Part shown: piece after piece, positions 10,970 through 22,041 of the stretch
How the letters are laid out: each line of letters begins with the position of its first letter
How positions within the stretch are numbered: the stretch's first letter is position 1
Origin: Hyaloperonospora brassicae
Lineage: Eukaryota; Oomycota; Peronosporomycetes; Peronosporales; Peronosporaceae
Assembly: GCA_947650285.1 (NCBI GenBank)
Contig: CANTFL010001180.1
Location: 372,001-436,000, forward strand
DNA length: 64,000 bases
Direction of reading: 5' to 3'
Position numbers and translations under genes: made by a program
Notes under the pieces: generated by a model
What the model saw: only the letters and a program-made list of their open reading frames with translations
Database searches by the model: none
Told to the model about the DNA's origin: nothing

Positions 10970-12223
10970 CTATTCACACTCTTCGCGCGTTGATGCAGCC
11001 GGTTCTTCTTGCACCGAGTGTGCGTGCAGAGTCAGCCCCGAGTTCGTGACCAGCGACAGCTCGTACAGCGTGTTCTACACAGCAAGAACAAAAATGACAG
11101 CTCAGATCCAAGCACTCGAGATGTCCCGGCACAGGCAGCTATGCGGGCTACCTCCAGTTTGCGCAGGTTGTACTTGACCGAGTCGAACTTGCGACGCAGT
11201 GGACCGTTCCGAAAGTCAAACTGGATGAGCTCTCCAGAAATGGCCTCTACCATACTTTTGCATCGTCTCACCTCTTCCACGTCTCGTGCAGTAGCTTTCA
11301 CGACGGCATGTCGCATGAGCTCACCTGCATCACGGATATCAAAAGAACGATCAACCAACACGCAACCACAAGTTGTCGACCGCGTCCTATCTTTCAACCA
11401 CAATGCAAAACAGCTTCTCCGCCCTTGTCTCACCGGTGAAGTCAATCACGCCGCCAAGATACTCATTCTTTTGCACGATCGAGAGGTCTCGACGTGGCAG
11501 CAGACGCTTGTGCTCGAGGTAATGCCCCAGACACTTGGCCTCGACGTATTCTTCCAGCGAAGACGCCAGTGCACCGTCTCGCAGCGACGGGTTCTTTTCT
11601 GCGAGCGCCACGAGCTCCGGGATCACCTGGTCGACAAAGTAGTGCACTCAATAAATAGTACTCTAGCTGACCCGCTGCTGGCACCACCACATCCACAAGC
11701 TCACCTTTTCGGCGTCCGTGAGCAGCTTCAGTGCTTGTGCTCTGTCCATGCGATGCAGCGCGAAGATCGCCTGCTTGCTGCACATCGTTGCATCGTTGGA
11801 TCAGACATGCCGACAACGCCACGACCTTATCGCCACGTCGAGCGCTCGATGCTGGAACGTTACTATCAACTTTATAGTACTACTATTTATTTGCCCGTAC
11901 CTGGCTTTCAGAATCTCTCGTGACCGTTTAATGATCTGCTCGCGCATTTCATCGTACTCGTGCACCTCTAGCGCAAACGCGCGTGAACAACCGACCACTG
12001 GGAAGGGCAAAAGTGTGCAGACGAACGTACCACGGTTCATGTCGATAAAGTCCTGGCGGTCCAGCATCTCTGTCGCCGTCGCGGTGGCGGTCAATGCCGT
12101 CGACCCTTCAGCAGACTCGGTCTTCATTTGTAGTACTATGCCGAAACGAATGGAGTCCTGAGCGTGGACATATGACAAGACTGAGTTGGCAGCAAAGGCC
12201 GCGAGTGCTCGTAGTTTAGTCAT
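10970..12223 (-). CDS. TSNAX: Translin family protein, TRAX-like, six exons
   Basis: Translin/TRAX proteins form the C3PO nuclease that degrades RNA passenger strands and tRNA-derived fragments. Exons (minus): 12223-12031, 11967-11901, 11777-11705, 11626-11434, 11324-11152 and 11074-10970. All introns are GT-AG and 63-123 bp, and frame is kept throughout. The product is 267 residues, or 235 if the inner ATG at 12127 is used, which fits the family start better. The helical fold shows as REVHEYDEMREQIIKRSREI, ILKASKQAIFALHR, LEEYVEAKCLGHYL, EYLGGVIDFTGELMR and FDFRNGPLRRKFDSVKY, ending LENTLYELSL. The EYLGG(V)xDxTGELMR block is typical of TRAX, where the catalytic acidic residues lie. FDFRNGPLRRKFD resembles translin, so the assignment within the family is not certain. 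The exon 4 acceptor is ambiguous (see findings). Promoter side faces coronin. Confidence 0.8.
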
Positions 12224-14124
12224 AGCATTTGCATACTGTTTTCGTGAGAACGAGACCTACCACCAAACATGACAGCAGTCCGATTACTTGTCACGAAATG
12301 TCGGTCCTCAGTTGCCACTGACGACACCGCTATGACCGGACGCGGGATGAGCAGAGGCGGCGTGCGTGGCAGCAAACTGACTGCGTGGACGAAGATAACC
12401 GTCCGATAGAGCCCATTCGCTCGCACACCAAACTTGCGCGATACATGTTCACTCGTGTTACCCGACCGCAGCCGATCGATGTGTGGTCTATAGGCATCGC
12501 AGACCGCGTGCTGCTACGCGTCCTCTCTTCCTACATGTCACATTCAGAGTCACGATGATACGCGCGCACAGTCGACGATTGCCACGTGCGTCTCATGAAC
12601 TATGAACGGCCTGAAAACTAATGATCGTCGTGATCGACCTTGTGCGCGCGACAAGTTGTGGGTGGGGGATGGGGATGGCCTGTCTGCCACGGAATCGTAT
12701 CGAGCGTACGACGCCTTCACGCAGATGCGTTCGTTATCGGGAGGAAGACGACATCTGAAGAGCGTGGCCGGTAAGTCAGTTACTACATGTGCAGCGGTGC
12801 TGCCCAGCGAGAGGTTTGATGAGCTGTTCTTGGGGTTGTCCAAACTGTGGTTCGGGTGGAAATGGCACGGAACGTTACGACCAGCAGCTAACCTCAGCAC
12901 ACACGCAAACACACACACACACAAGTAGCCGAGCAGTGGGATTGGCGAGTCCATCGCAAGCTTTTTGTGTATCAGTTGTGCTTTGTGACGCTGCGACGAC
13001 CTGCGTGCTTAGCGTGCTAAAACGTAGAGGAGCGCATGGCGTTCGATTGTTCCGCCCCGGCCTTAGCGCGCTCGAAAAATTCACGACGGACAAGTCGATT
13101 CGAGCAGACGATCGCCTTGGACCGACTCACGACCGCAAATCATATCGTGGGCGTTGTTTGCTCATACAGAGTCGCTGCGATCGAAGCGCACAAGCGAGAG
13201 AGAAAAGGAGAGCGAGAGACTGCGATGTAGTGCGAGATATTTGGCAACGACAGCGAAAAACACGTTGCAGACTGTCGCTCATGACACGTCCATACTACTC
13301 CATTGACAGAATTGAAGATAGGACGTATCCGAAAAAAGCAGTCAGTCGACAAGCAGAACGATTGTCCTCCTGTTTAGTCTGTGGTTTGTTGTGTGCTTTT
13401 GTTTTCTGTCGCAGCGAAAAATGCGACAAACTGTGACGGAGGCGTGTGCATCGTCACACTTCCGTTTTTCGAGTTTATTAATTCCTGCAAGTCCCACCCG
13501 CAAATCCGTCATACTAATCTGTCCGAATGTTCCCCGCAGTATTGTGTGCTCGTGCGGTCGGGTTGTCTGGCTGCTGGACCCGCCTCCCCCCACTGTGCAT
13601 ATTCCAGAAAAGAAGCTTCGAGGGCTCAAGGTGCGTCCCCTTGCGCCACGACAGGCGGGCGGCGCCGCGTGCAGCAGCCAGCGTCGAGACGTCGCGCAGC
13701 TGCTTTGCTACCGCGAAAGGCGATCGAGCAGCGGCGTTCGTCGTCCCGCGGGCTGCGCGTTGAGCGGGTGGACGCTCGACGCTCTTTGCACGCGGATTTA
13801 GGATCGGATTCTATTTCTGCACCATGGACTGTGTCATCTGATTCTGTGTTTCGGTTTTTTGTGTATTTGTGTCTTTTATGCCGTCTTGTCGTTTTGGTCT
13901 CGATGTGGTCTTTTTGGTCTCGATGTGGTCTTTTTGGTCTTGATGTGGTCTTTTTGGTGTTGTGGTGGTCTTTTTGGTGTTGTGGTGGTGTTCTGCTTTT
14001 TCCTTGTCTCGATTTCTGCTTTCTTCTTGTTTGCTTCTTTGTCCTGTCGTGGGCTGTCAGGCTGGTGCTGCTGCTGCTACGTAGGAAGTTCTACTGTCGA
14101 CTGATTTTGTGAGCGCCCGCCATC
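12224..14124. promoter_or_regulatory. Divergent TRAX/coronin intergenic region
   Basis: A 1.9-kb gap separating the two start codons. It contains an (AC)n-rich run near 12896-12923 and a G/T-rich minisatellite just upstream of coronin (13893-13991). Several 80-240 codon frames on the plus strand (12602-14112) have no domain similarity and very biased composition, so I treat them as noncoding leader. Confidence 0.5.
13893..13991 (+). repeat. 20-bp G/T-rich minisatellite upstream of coronin
   Basis: About five tandem copies of a 20-bp unit containing TGTGGTCTTTTTGGT, drifting from ...GGTCTCGA to ...GGTGTTG. It ends about 135 bp before the coronin ATG. The strand is strongly G/T-rich with almost no A. 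Confidence 0.9.
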
Positions 14125-15522
14125 ATGAGTCACTTTGTGCGCCAGAGCAAGTTCCGCCACGTCTACGTCGAGCCCGCCAAGCTCGAGTGCTGCTACACGA
14201 ACGTGCGGCTGGCGACAGCCACAGGCGAGCAGAACTACATCAAGGGCAACACCAAGTTCTTTGCCGTGTCGATTCAAGCAGGAGGCGGCGCGATGGCCGT
14301 CGTGCCGTACGAACGTATGGGCAAGTTTGATCCGGACTTCCCACTGATTTCGGGCCATCGCGGCGCGATCCTCGACTTTGACTTCAATCCGTTCCACGAA
14401 CACCTCGTTGCGTCGGCTTCGGACGACACGACGGTCAAGATTTGGGGCATCCCGGAAGGAGGACTCACGGAGACGTGTGTGGATCCGCTCGTGGACTTGG
14501 TGGGGCATGGCCGGAAGGTCACGCTTATTAAGTTCCACACGACCGCGAACAACGTACTGGCCAGCACATCGTCGGACTTTTCCGTGCGTCTATGGGATAT
14601 TGAAAAGGGTGCCGAGACGGTCAAGATGGAGGACCATGGCGAGAATCTGATTCAGGACTTGGCTTGGAGCTGGACGGGCAGCTTGCTCGCTACGACGTGC
14701 AAGGACAAGGTCGTGCGGCTGTACGACGCGCGCTCTGGACAAATTGCGGCACAGAAGGAGAATGCGCACATGGGCACCAAGAGTGTCAAGATGAGCTTTC
14801 TCGGCAACAAGGAGACGTTTGTGACGGTGGGCTTTACGCGCCAGAGCCAGCGTCAGTTCAAAGTGTGGGACCCACGCAACCTCGACAAGGAACTGAAGAA
14901 GGTGGACATTGACCAGGCTGCTGGTGTTATCATGCCGTTCTACGACCCCGACACGAACCTTTTGTATCTGTGCGGTAAGGGCGACGGCAACATTCGGTAC
15001 TACGAGATGTCGGAGGGCGAGCCGTTTGCGTTCCCGATCAGCGAGTACCGTTCCACGACCTCGGCCAAGGGTATGGCTATGATCCCCAAGCGTGGTTGCG
15101 ACATCATGAGATGCGAGACGACACGTCTGCTAAAGCTGACGTCGAATGCGATCGAGCCGCTGCACGTGTTTGTGCCGCGTAAGTCGGATGCTTTCCAGGA
15201 CGACATTTTCCCCGACACGTACGCTGGTATTCCCTCGATGACTGCTGACGAGTGGCTGGGTGGTGCCGACAACTCCCCGGTGCTGATGTCTCTGCGCCCC
15301 GAGATGCATGGTAAGGTAACGAATGATGGCAAGCGTGCACGGTCTGCATCCAAGAGCAGCAGTGTGGGCTCCGGTATCGCGGCCCGCGTGGCTCGTTTTG
15401 CACGCGGTGGTAGCAAGAATGACAACACGCCCGAAGGCAAGCTGAAGTCCGAATTGGAAACGGCGAACGCACGAATTGCAAAGCTGGAGAAGCTGCTTCG
15501 TGAGAACGGCATCTCGTACTAA
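14125..15522 (+). CDS. Coronin (actin-binding WD-repeat protein)
   Basis: Coronins bind F-actin and regulate Arp2/3 and cofilin-driven turnover, in the cortical cytoskeleton and endocytosis. This is a single exon of 465 codons, typical of a short (type I) coronin. The N-terminus (SKFRHVY-VEPAKLECCYTNVR) is the coronin signature, and IKGNTKFFAVSIQAGGGA leads into the WD beta-propeller. Repeats are visible as GHRGAILDFDFNPF...SASDDTTVKIWGIP, GHGRKVTLIKFHTTANN, STSSDFSVRLWDIE, CKDKVVRLYDARSG and FKVWDPRNLDKELK. The coronin-specific extension around RGCDIMRCETTRLLKL and VPRKSDAFQDDIFPDT follows. The last 32 residues (LKSELETANARIAKLEKLLREN) form a leucine-heptad coiled coil for oligomerisation. 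The ATG at 14125 (ATCATGAG) starts the conserved N-terminus directly. Confidence 0.96.
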   Translation: MSHFVRQSKFRHVYVEPAKLECCYTNVRLATATGEQNYIKGNTKFFAVSIQAGGGAMAVVPYERMGKFDPDFPLISGHRGAILDFDFNPFHEHLVASASDDTTVKIWGIPEGGLTETCVDPLVDLVGHGRKVTLIKFHTTANNVLASTSSDFSVRLWDIEKGAETVKMEDHGENLIQDLAWSWTGSLLATTCKDKVVRLYDARSGQIAAQKENAHMGTKSVKMSFLGNKETFVTVGFTRQSQRQFKVWDPRNLDKELKKVDIDQAAGVIMPFYDPDTNLLYLCGKGDGNIRYYEMSEGEPFAFPISEYRSTTSAKGMAMIPKRGCDIMRCETTRLLKLTSNAIEPLHVFVPRKSDAFQDDIFPDTYAGIPSMTADEWLGGADNSPVLMSLRPEMHGKVTNDGKRARSASKSSSVGSGIAARVARFARGGSKNDNTPEGKLKSELETANARIAKLEKLLRENGISY

Positions 15523-18500
15523 AACGCGTCAGCGGAGGGCTGGCTGCTGCGTGACTACTGGATGAGGGCCATTATCCCCCGTCAGCTGCTGGACGGAATA
15601 CCGTTAGGAGCGTGAGGATTGTTTAGAGGATGCGGCGGTTCGAGACGGTACGACATGAATGGTCGCTTCGTTTTTTCTGTTGCTGGCTCTTGCAGTCGGA
15701 ACCAAATACTTATTAGATTCGTGAGCAAGTAAGAGGCCTATGCACGCACCGAGTGGAGAGCAGGACAGCAAGAATACCAAGAAAAGTGTGCGAACACGCG
15801 CACACACACGTTGGATTTCTCTGTTAGTGCCATTTGCTGTCGTTGGATGACACCTGACCTATTTGTTTCCCATTCGCGACATTGAGCTATCGAGCCGTCG
15901 CTCATGCACCAGACATGTCCCTTGACGTGATCGGGAATCGTGAAGTGGATACATCTTTTTACACGAACGGGTAATTTTCCAACACTGTGCTCAGTCGATG
16001 CCGTGCGTGTGCTTTCGTAGCGCTCGCACACCGACGAAAATGCGGCCAAGGTGAAGTCTGCGGTTGTCTATCCTTCGCAGTGGTAGTGCCATGTCACTTG
16101 GACAAGCCGCGAGTCATCCGATGCTCGTTTGCCAATTCTTGGTGTCAAGAAGTGACCAGTCACGTGGTAATCGCTGTGCGCGTTTCTCGGAAGTAGACAT
16201 AAAGGCATCAATTTCGTCAGGTATCGTCGCTCATTGTCTGCATTCGCAACGGACGACTTATTTTCTCTCGTCCATATCGGGACGGTTCGTGATGCGTTTT
16301 GTTGTGCTTTCGTGTGTTACACTAACGTGATTGTTGTCGCTATGAAGAGGGATCGGTGAAGTACGCCATGGCAAACAAACGACTTGGATTATAGGAGCCA
16401 AGTACCATGTCGCCGGCTTTTTCAAGGTACGAGCTCGTACTGGGCAGCTGCGCCTGGAAGAGTCAGCGACAGACAATAGATGAAATGTCAAATGGGCAAT
16501 GCCGTCGACCTCTTATCGCTCATTCGATCGTGGCCGATTACTTTACAGTCAGTGGTGGCGTACGCATTGATGAGCTTCTGAGGCAAATGTAAGCAGCAAG
16601 TGCTTCGCATCTCAAGAGAAATAAAGTAGCAAGTGCTTCGCACCTCAACACGAAGGCTGAAACTTGGAGAAGATGTCATTAGAACATCCATGTCAAGCGG
16701 CGTGGTGCATCGCAGCTGCCATGCCGTCGAATCTGTAAATGAACAGGTTGCTATCAGTCTCTGCCGAGTTTGCAGCAAGTTTGCAGCTAATAGTGTCGGG
16801 GGCGCTTGGAGTACAGCAAAAGCGCTTGCCGTCCATTGGACCAAGGCCTACACGTGACATATTGCTACCAAGCGTTTGTAGGAATTTCCATCAACTCTGA
16901 CCTTGCTGCGGGTAGTGCACCTTGTAGCTCTACTTCCGACATAAGCATCGATACATCCACACTTGGCCTCGTCGACACTTAGTATTGCAAATGCTGAGCT
17001 AGAACCTACTCACTTTTCGATGTCAGCCGCCTCAGTCGCTAAGCAACCGAACGTGAGGTCGCAAACAGCTTAGTCGACGGGGATCAAAGGCTTACGAGAC
17101 AACGAATGCGTCGTTTGTTATCGTCCAAGTCTGTTAACAAATCGCAGCGCTAGACCTCAAACAAAGGCAGGAGGTCATCAATGACTTCCATGTCGATATC
17201 AAGTCGAGATTCCGTTGTCTGAGGTGCAGCACGCAGTAGACCAGATCGGCTTTCTCTTCAGCGCTCTCGTAAACGCGAACGTTGAATGGCTTTTAACGAG
17301 AGCAAGCTGTAGGGTTCTTGGTCAAGAGAGTGACAGGATTGTTAAGTACCGTCGGCACATTCATCGCCCATTACCAGCTATAGACTCCGTCTCTATTCCC
17401 GACGGAATGGTTTGGGCTGGTAATTACGGTTTACAGACCCACGGCCTCATGCGTCCAAGTGCTTTATTGTCAACGACATGGCTTAAACTTTCCGAGCAAT
17501 CTTAGAACTGTAGCATTCAGCGACACAGGTGCTAGCGTGGCTAACGAGGTAGTCTTCGATCATGTGGCATGGACAATACATGCGTGGCGTGCTATCATGA
17601 TGAGCCTCGAGGCGGATCATTGCAAACGTGACGGTAACGTGACGCTATCTGACGAGTGCGCATGGCACGAGTACGTCATCGTCCTGCGGTCGAAGATACG
17701 GCACACTGTTGGAATGAAACCTCTTCGCACACATCCGCTCAGCGGCTAAGTGATGTGGTTTATCACAAGTCGAAGAGCTTTTTAGAAGGCAAAGTGGAAT
17801 CAAGGAGTGGCAAATGTTGAGCGGCATGTGTGAGTATTCTACATGTGCGATGTGTACTTCTGGTTCTACACGTGCGATGTGTACTTCTGGTGGGTGTAAT
17901 GAAACGATGAGGTCCTACTACATAGATGTACATATTAGATGGTAATTCAGCAAGCACCTCCACAGTAATCACTCTGCTTCGGATGACAGGCAGTTTAATG
18001 CACTTGGCAATAGACCTGTGTTTTGCATCATTTCCTATTTGTAAAAGTCCAATGGACTCTTACAGGTAAGGATTACCAACTGATAAGTGATCTGCTATAT
18101 CCCACTTTACTGCACTTTATACTACTGACACGAACCATACGCACATGCGCTCATTTACGACCATCAACAGCCTACCGCACCCATCTAATTTCGTAACGCC
18201 AACCTCGTGGACAAATGCAAACATCTGCCACAGAAGAGACTGTTTGCCAGGTCAGAGGCACTCGCGTTGCTGTCTCGGACTATGCTACGTAAACTTGACG
18301 AGGTTCGTCATCTGGTTGAAACGGACGGATCTAAGTGAACATACTACGCGACGATGCACGAAGAACTCTCTGAGTCGTCAACCCTTTTCTTACCAATCGC
18401 ACGTAATACGCAGTCATTTACTCAGTCACATCAAAGGTGTCAGCAAGACACAGCCAAGCAGCGCCTACAACGAAACATTCGCCAAACGCGGTCAATGTGC

Positions 18501-20386
18501 TCATCCTTCTGGACCTGTACCGTAGCAAAAGCGTTGCGATGCCACGGAGTGTCCGTCGAGTGAATCTACCGCAACTGACTTTGAGGCTATAAACGTCCGC
18601 TTAGTATCTGCATACCACTATGCTTAACGCAACATGATCGAGAGGCGAGTGGCGACTGGTCAATGGCACCAACTGTGTTTGCACCATGTAGCTTCTGTCG
18701 CTCAGACCATTGTGTCACCTCTGCTCTATGCACTGCTTCGGTCGCTCTGTTTATCGACACGAGACACGTTCGCGATTGTTACGGTTTTTCAGATAGAGCA
18801 GAGAGCTACGTAGCTGTCTCGCGCTCCGATGCTTTGATACCATCATTGCGCAGTTATTTTCTTGCCTCAGCCATGCCTATGTGGTCGAGGGACGACCTCT
18901 TATGCCCAGATCGAGACATGGATACCACACAAGCTAACATGAAGACGTTCTACAGTTGCACGTAAGCTCACGCTTCGAGAAATCGGGCCCTCTACGTCGG
19001 CACCGTAACTCGTGGACGCCGTGCTGAAATGATGCCAGTCAACGTGCGTATCGAGTGTGTATGTGAATGTATGTGTGTCTTTAGTCAATAACATGTTCAC
19101 ATGGACATACGACATGATCTGCATTCGCAACAAGGCGTTCCACATGGCAAGTCAATGCATGATGCAACGAAGTGGAACGATTTGCATGACTCCCAGTAAG
19201 TCTTTGCCAAACGATCATACACGACAACTGTCCGCAACGGCAACGTCGACGGATGGCTAGAAAGGTGTCACAGTGCATTGACATGGATACACAACTCCAC
19301 TGATCGTGCCTTTTGCTTGCTGAAGCGCGAGGGTTACTGGCACGATATGGCTATGTTGATAAAAGTCTGCCGTGGATCCCATTTGGCATCACGAAACAGC
19401 GGCTACAAAAACTGGAGTCAGACAACCACTTCAAGACAAGTCGGGCTGCTTGCGCCTGGCTTCTACGAATGTGCGAGATACGGCATGGGGAACAAAGAGG
19501 AACAATTAACTAAAATAGCGATCTCGTCAGCTTCTTGCTGCAGCTTGTGGCATAGCTCTTGACCAAGATGAAAGGACGCAAGATGGTCTTGCCGCTCTTC
19601 CCGAGAGTAAGGGAGGCGTGGGATTGACTATTTGCACATTTTAAATGTGTGCAAGATCTCTGGTAGACCTTGAGCCAGGATGTAAGCGCTAGTAGACCCA
19701 AAAGTCTATCCTCGCGGGTCCAGTGGCACGACGCCCGTGCTTGTTGACGTTTGTACGTTTCGATGCTTTCGCTCATAGCTGGATAATTGCTTTACAACAA
19801 TAGTATTTCTGCGTAAGCCGGAGACCCAGAACCTGTCTGTGCACCCGTGAATATCAATCATTGCTGGCGTGTGATCGCTTTTTGCGTTGCTTGGCCAACT
19901 TGTTCAACGGTTGTAGTGGGCTTACGTTCTTCGACTAAATCGCACATGGTCTCACGCGTACTCGACAACCTTATGGCGTAGTGAAATGGTTGTTCGTTCG
20001 TCTCGGCATGCCAAATTGAGTTGCTGAGTCGCGACGCAATACCCTGTCCAGATTTGATACGCGACGCGACCATTTCGATAGCCTCAGGCTTACCTCGGCA
20101 TTTTCTGCCTACAGCGCGTTGCCGTCCGTCTTCTCCCGCCTTCGCGTTCTAGCTGATCCATGCTAACAAAATGTGGTCAGGCAGAGACATGTTTACGAAC
20201 TCAAAAAGCTTTATCAAGCTCTCTGTATCGAAGTATTTTGACGCTGTGCCCAATGCCGTACGCGGACACCGACGAAGCTGCAGATACGCGTTGGAGACTA
20301 TGTCTCCATGTCCGACGGTCGTGACAAATCGTCTGTCTTTTGTTTACAGCCGGCGTCGCGCTCTAGCAGTTATCCTGGACAGCACC
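15523..20386. other. Gene-free region, no recognisable content
   Basis: About 4.9 kb with only short frames, none with a domain I recognise. Small tandem duplications are visible: a 33-bp-spaced pair sharing AGCAAGTGCTTCGCA at 16595 and 16628, and two copies of a 27-bp unit at 17837-17890. The gypsy insertion ends it. Confidence 0.5.
17837..17890. repeat. 27-bp tandem duplication
   Basis: Two adjacent copies of a 27-bp unit (TTCTACATGTGCGATG...), differing at a single T/C position. Too small to assign to an element. Confidence 0.85.
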
Positions 20387-20861
20387 TGTAACGGGGTTAC
20401 ACGTCGGCTGGTAGTCGAGGATAGGTGTGGTGCACACAAGAGAGGGGGTACCCTATAAAGTAATTTTAGAACACAGTGAGTGTATCAATTGTTGAAGACT
20501 GATGTCTGTCATCAATTGATTGCGAGATCTTTTAAGAGGTTATTTAGGGCAGGTTAAATACGTTGTTCTAAGGTGTTCTTTTAGGTTAATTAAAGAAATA
20601 AAAATTCAGTTCCCTTTTTGATCACTGAAAGACACGTGCCTTACGAGGCGTCTTTGATCGATAGGAGCTAGCAATACCTGTGAAGGTAGCTGCTCCTGAG
20701 CACTCTGTGCTGTGATTCTTTTGAATCGTTTGGTCCCTTAGGAACGGGGACCGTAAGCTCTCTGAGCTTGTTGACTCTCTGAGTCGGGTTCGTAGAACCA
20801 AAGCTGCTCGTAAGAGCGTTAAGTCTTCCTCTGACTTAAGGAGCTGTGTAGCTCCGCTACA
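20387..20861 (+). repeat. 5' LTR of the gypsy element
   Basis: 475 bp from TGTAACGGGGTTACA to TGTAGCTCCGCTACA. Both termini are 15-nt imperfect palindromes. A TATA-like CTATAAAG lies at about 20453-20460. The same LTR recurs at 27503, 35006 (reversed, solo) and 62907 (reversed). Confidence 0.95.
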
Positions 20862-20863
20862 CT

Positions 20864-20880
20864 TGGTAGCACTAGTAGTC
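20864..20880 (+). other. Putative primer-binding site
   Basis: TGGTAGCACTAGTAGTC begins 2 nt after the 5' LTR. A TGG at this position is the usual complement of a tRNA 3' CCA end. I cannot name the tRNA. Confidence 0.55.
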
Positions 20881-20920
20881 AATATACGCCTGAGCCGGTA
20901 ACGACTGATCCTCTGTGAGG

Positions 20921-21955
20921 ATGGATCAATCCACACCCCTCTCTGAGGCCCAAAAGGTCGCGCTTGATAAGCTGACCGCGGCCGTAGGCCCTGAGTACGT
21001 GGAGTTTCTCGCTGCACAAGGTCCCGATGTGCTCAACGCACGAGTCGAGACCTTCATTCAGTATGAAACGGACCTTTTAGGGCAGGTATAAAACCAGGTA
21101 GCGTCGGCTATGCCGACACGCTATGTGGCTATGCCACCAGAAGAGGCGAAGCCTCGTCCCCTTCGGGTGGACGTTAAACATTACTCCGGGAAGGAGGGGG
21201 GAAACTTGACCCTCTGGATCCGTGAGATTGAGATGGCCATGGACTCTGGTCTCATCTCACTTGAGAACCAGCGGGTCTCGTTGGCTATTCATAAGCTCGA
21301 TGGAAGAGCGAGATAGTGGGCTTTGACGTGTGGCACGTCGGTCAACTTGGCGTTTCCCACGTGGGATTCGCTCAAGCTAGACCTATTGCGAGTTTTCTCG
21401 CCGCCTAACCAGGCATATCGCGTGCGCTCACGCTTCTTGTCTACCCGTCAGGGTAAGAACGAGTTAACGGAATATGTCCAGGAGTTGAGAACTCTGATGG
21501 ATGCTATGCAGTCCGACCCTCTCCCTGAGACAGTCTACGTGACAGTCTTCATGGAAGGTCTTCGCACTGGCATTGCCAGGACCGAGGTCTTTCGAGTCCA
21601 TCCCTCGACTTTCGAGGAGGCTGTGTACATCGCTCAGAATGCTGAGCATAACTTTAAGTCAGCAAGACTTGGTTGGAATGGGTACAACCCAAGCTATGCG
21701 AGGGCAACCTCATCAAATAGCTCAGCTTACTGTAAGCCCGAACCGATGGATCTCAGCAATGCTGAAGATGAAGGTGAAGCTGAGATTCATGTTGCCGTAC
21801 AACGACAGGAGGTGAGACGCTGTTACATGTGCGGAAGCACTAAACACTTGCGTCCCACTTGTCCTTTGCGTAAGCAACGACCGACTCCTACGGGTCGAAA
21901 CCCCAGCCACAACCAGAAACTTGGTATGGCACGGGGAAACGTCGACACCCAGTAG
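20921..21955 (+). pseudogene. gag: gag of the gypsy element, two nonsense codons
   Basis: Structural protein of the retrotransposon particle. One reading frame runs from the ATG at 20921 (MDQSTPLSEAQ...) to a TAG at 21953, about 344 codons, with the Retrotrans_gag-like core (LTLWIREIEMAM, FPTWDSLKLDLLRVF, ELTEYVQELRTLM) and a C-terminal CCHC zinc knuckle, CYMCGSTKHLRPTC. The frame is broken by TAA at 21089 and TAG at 21314, while homology continues in the same frame across both. It could not make a full Gag as it stands. Confidence 0.85.
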
Positions 21956-22041
21956 GCGCGGGGCGCCCTACTGGGGTAGAACTGAGTTCTGTCACTCCTC
22001 TACGAGGTAGAGCAACACAGGGCTTAGCTCCACAGAGCTCC

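Noticed and set aside
12602..14112. Several 80-240-codon plus-strand frames upstream of coronin
   Set aside because: No domain similarity, strongly biased composition, overlapping in all three frames, and they include the minisatellite. Best read as noncoding leader/promoter.
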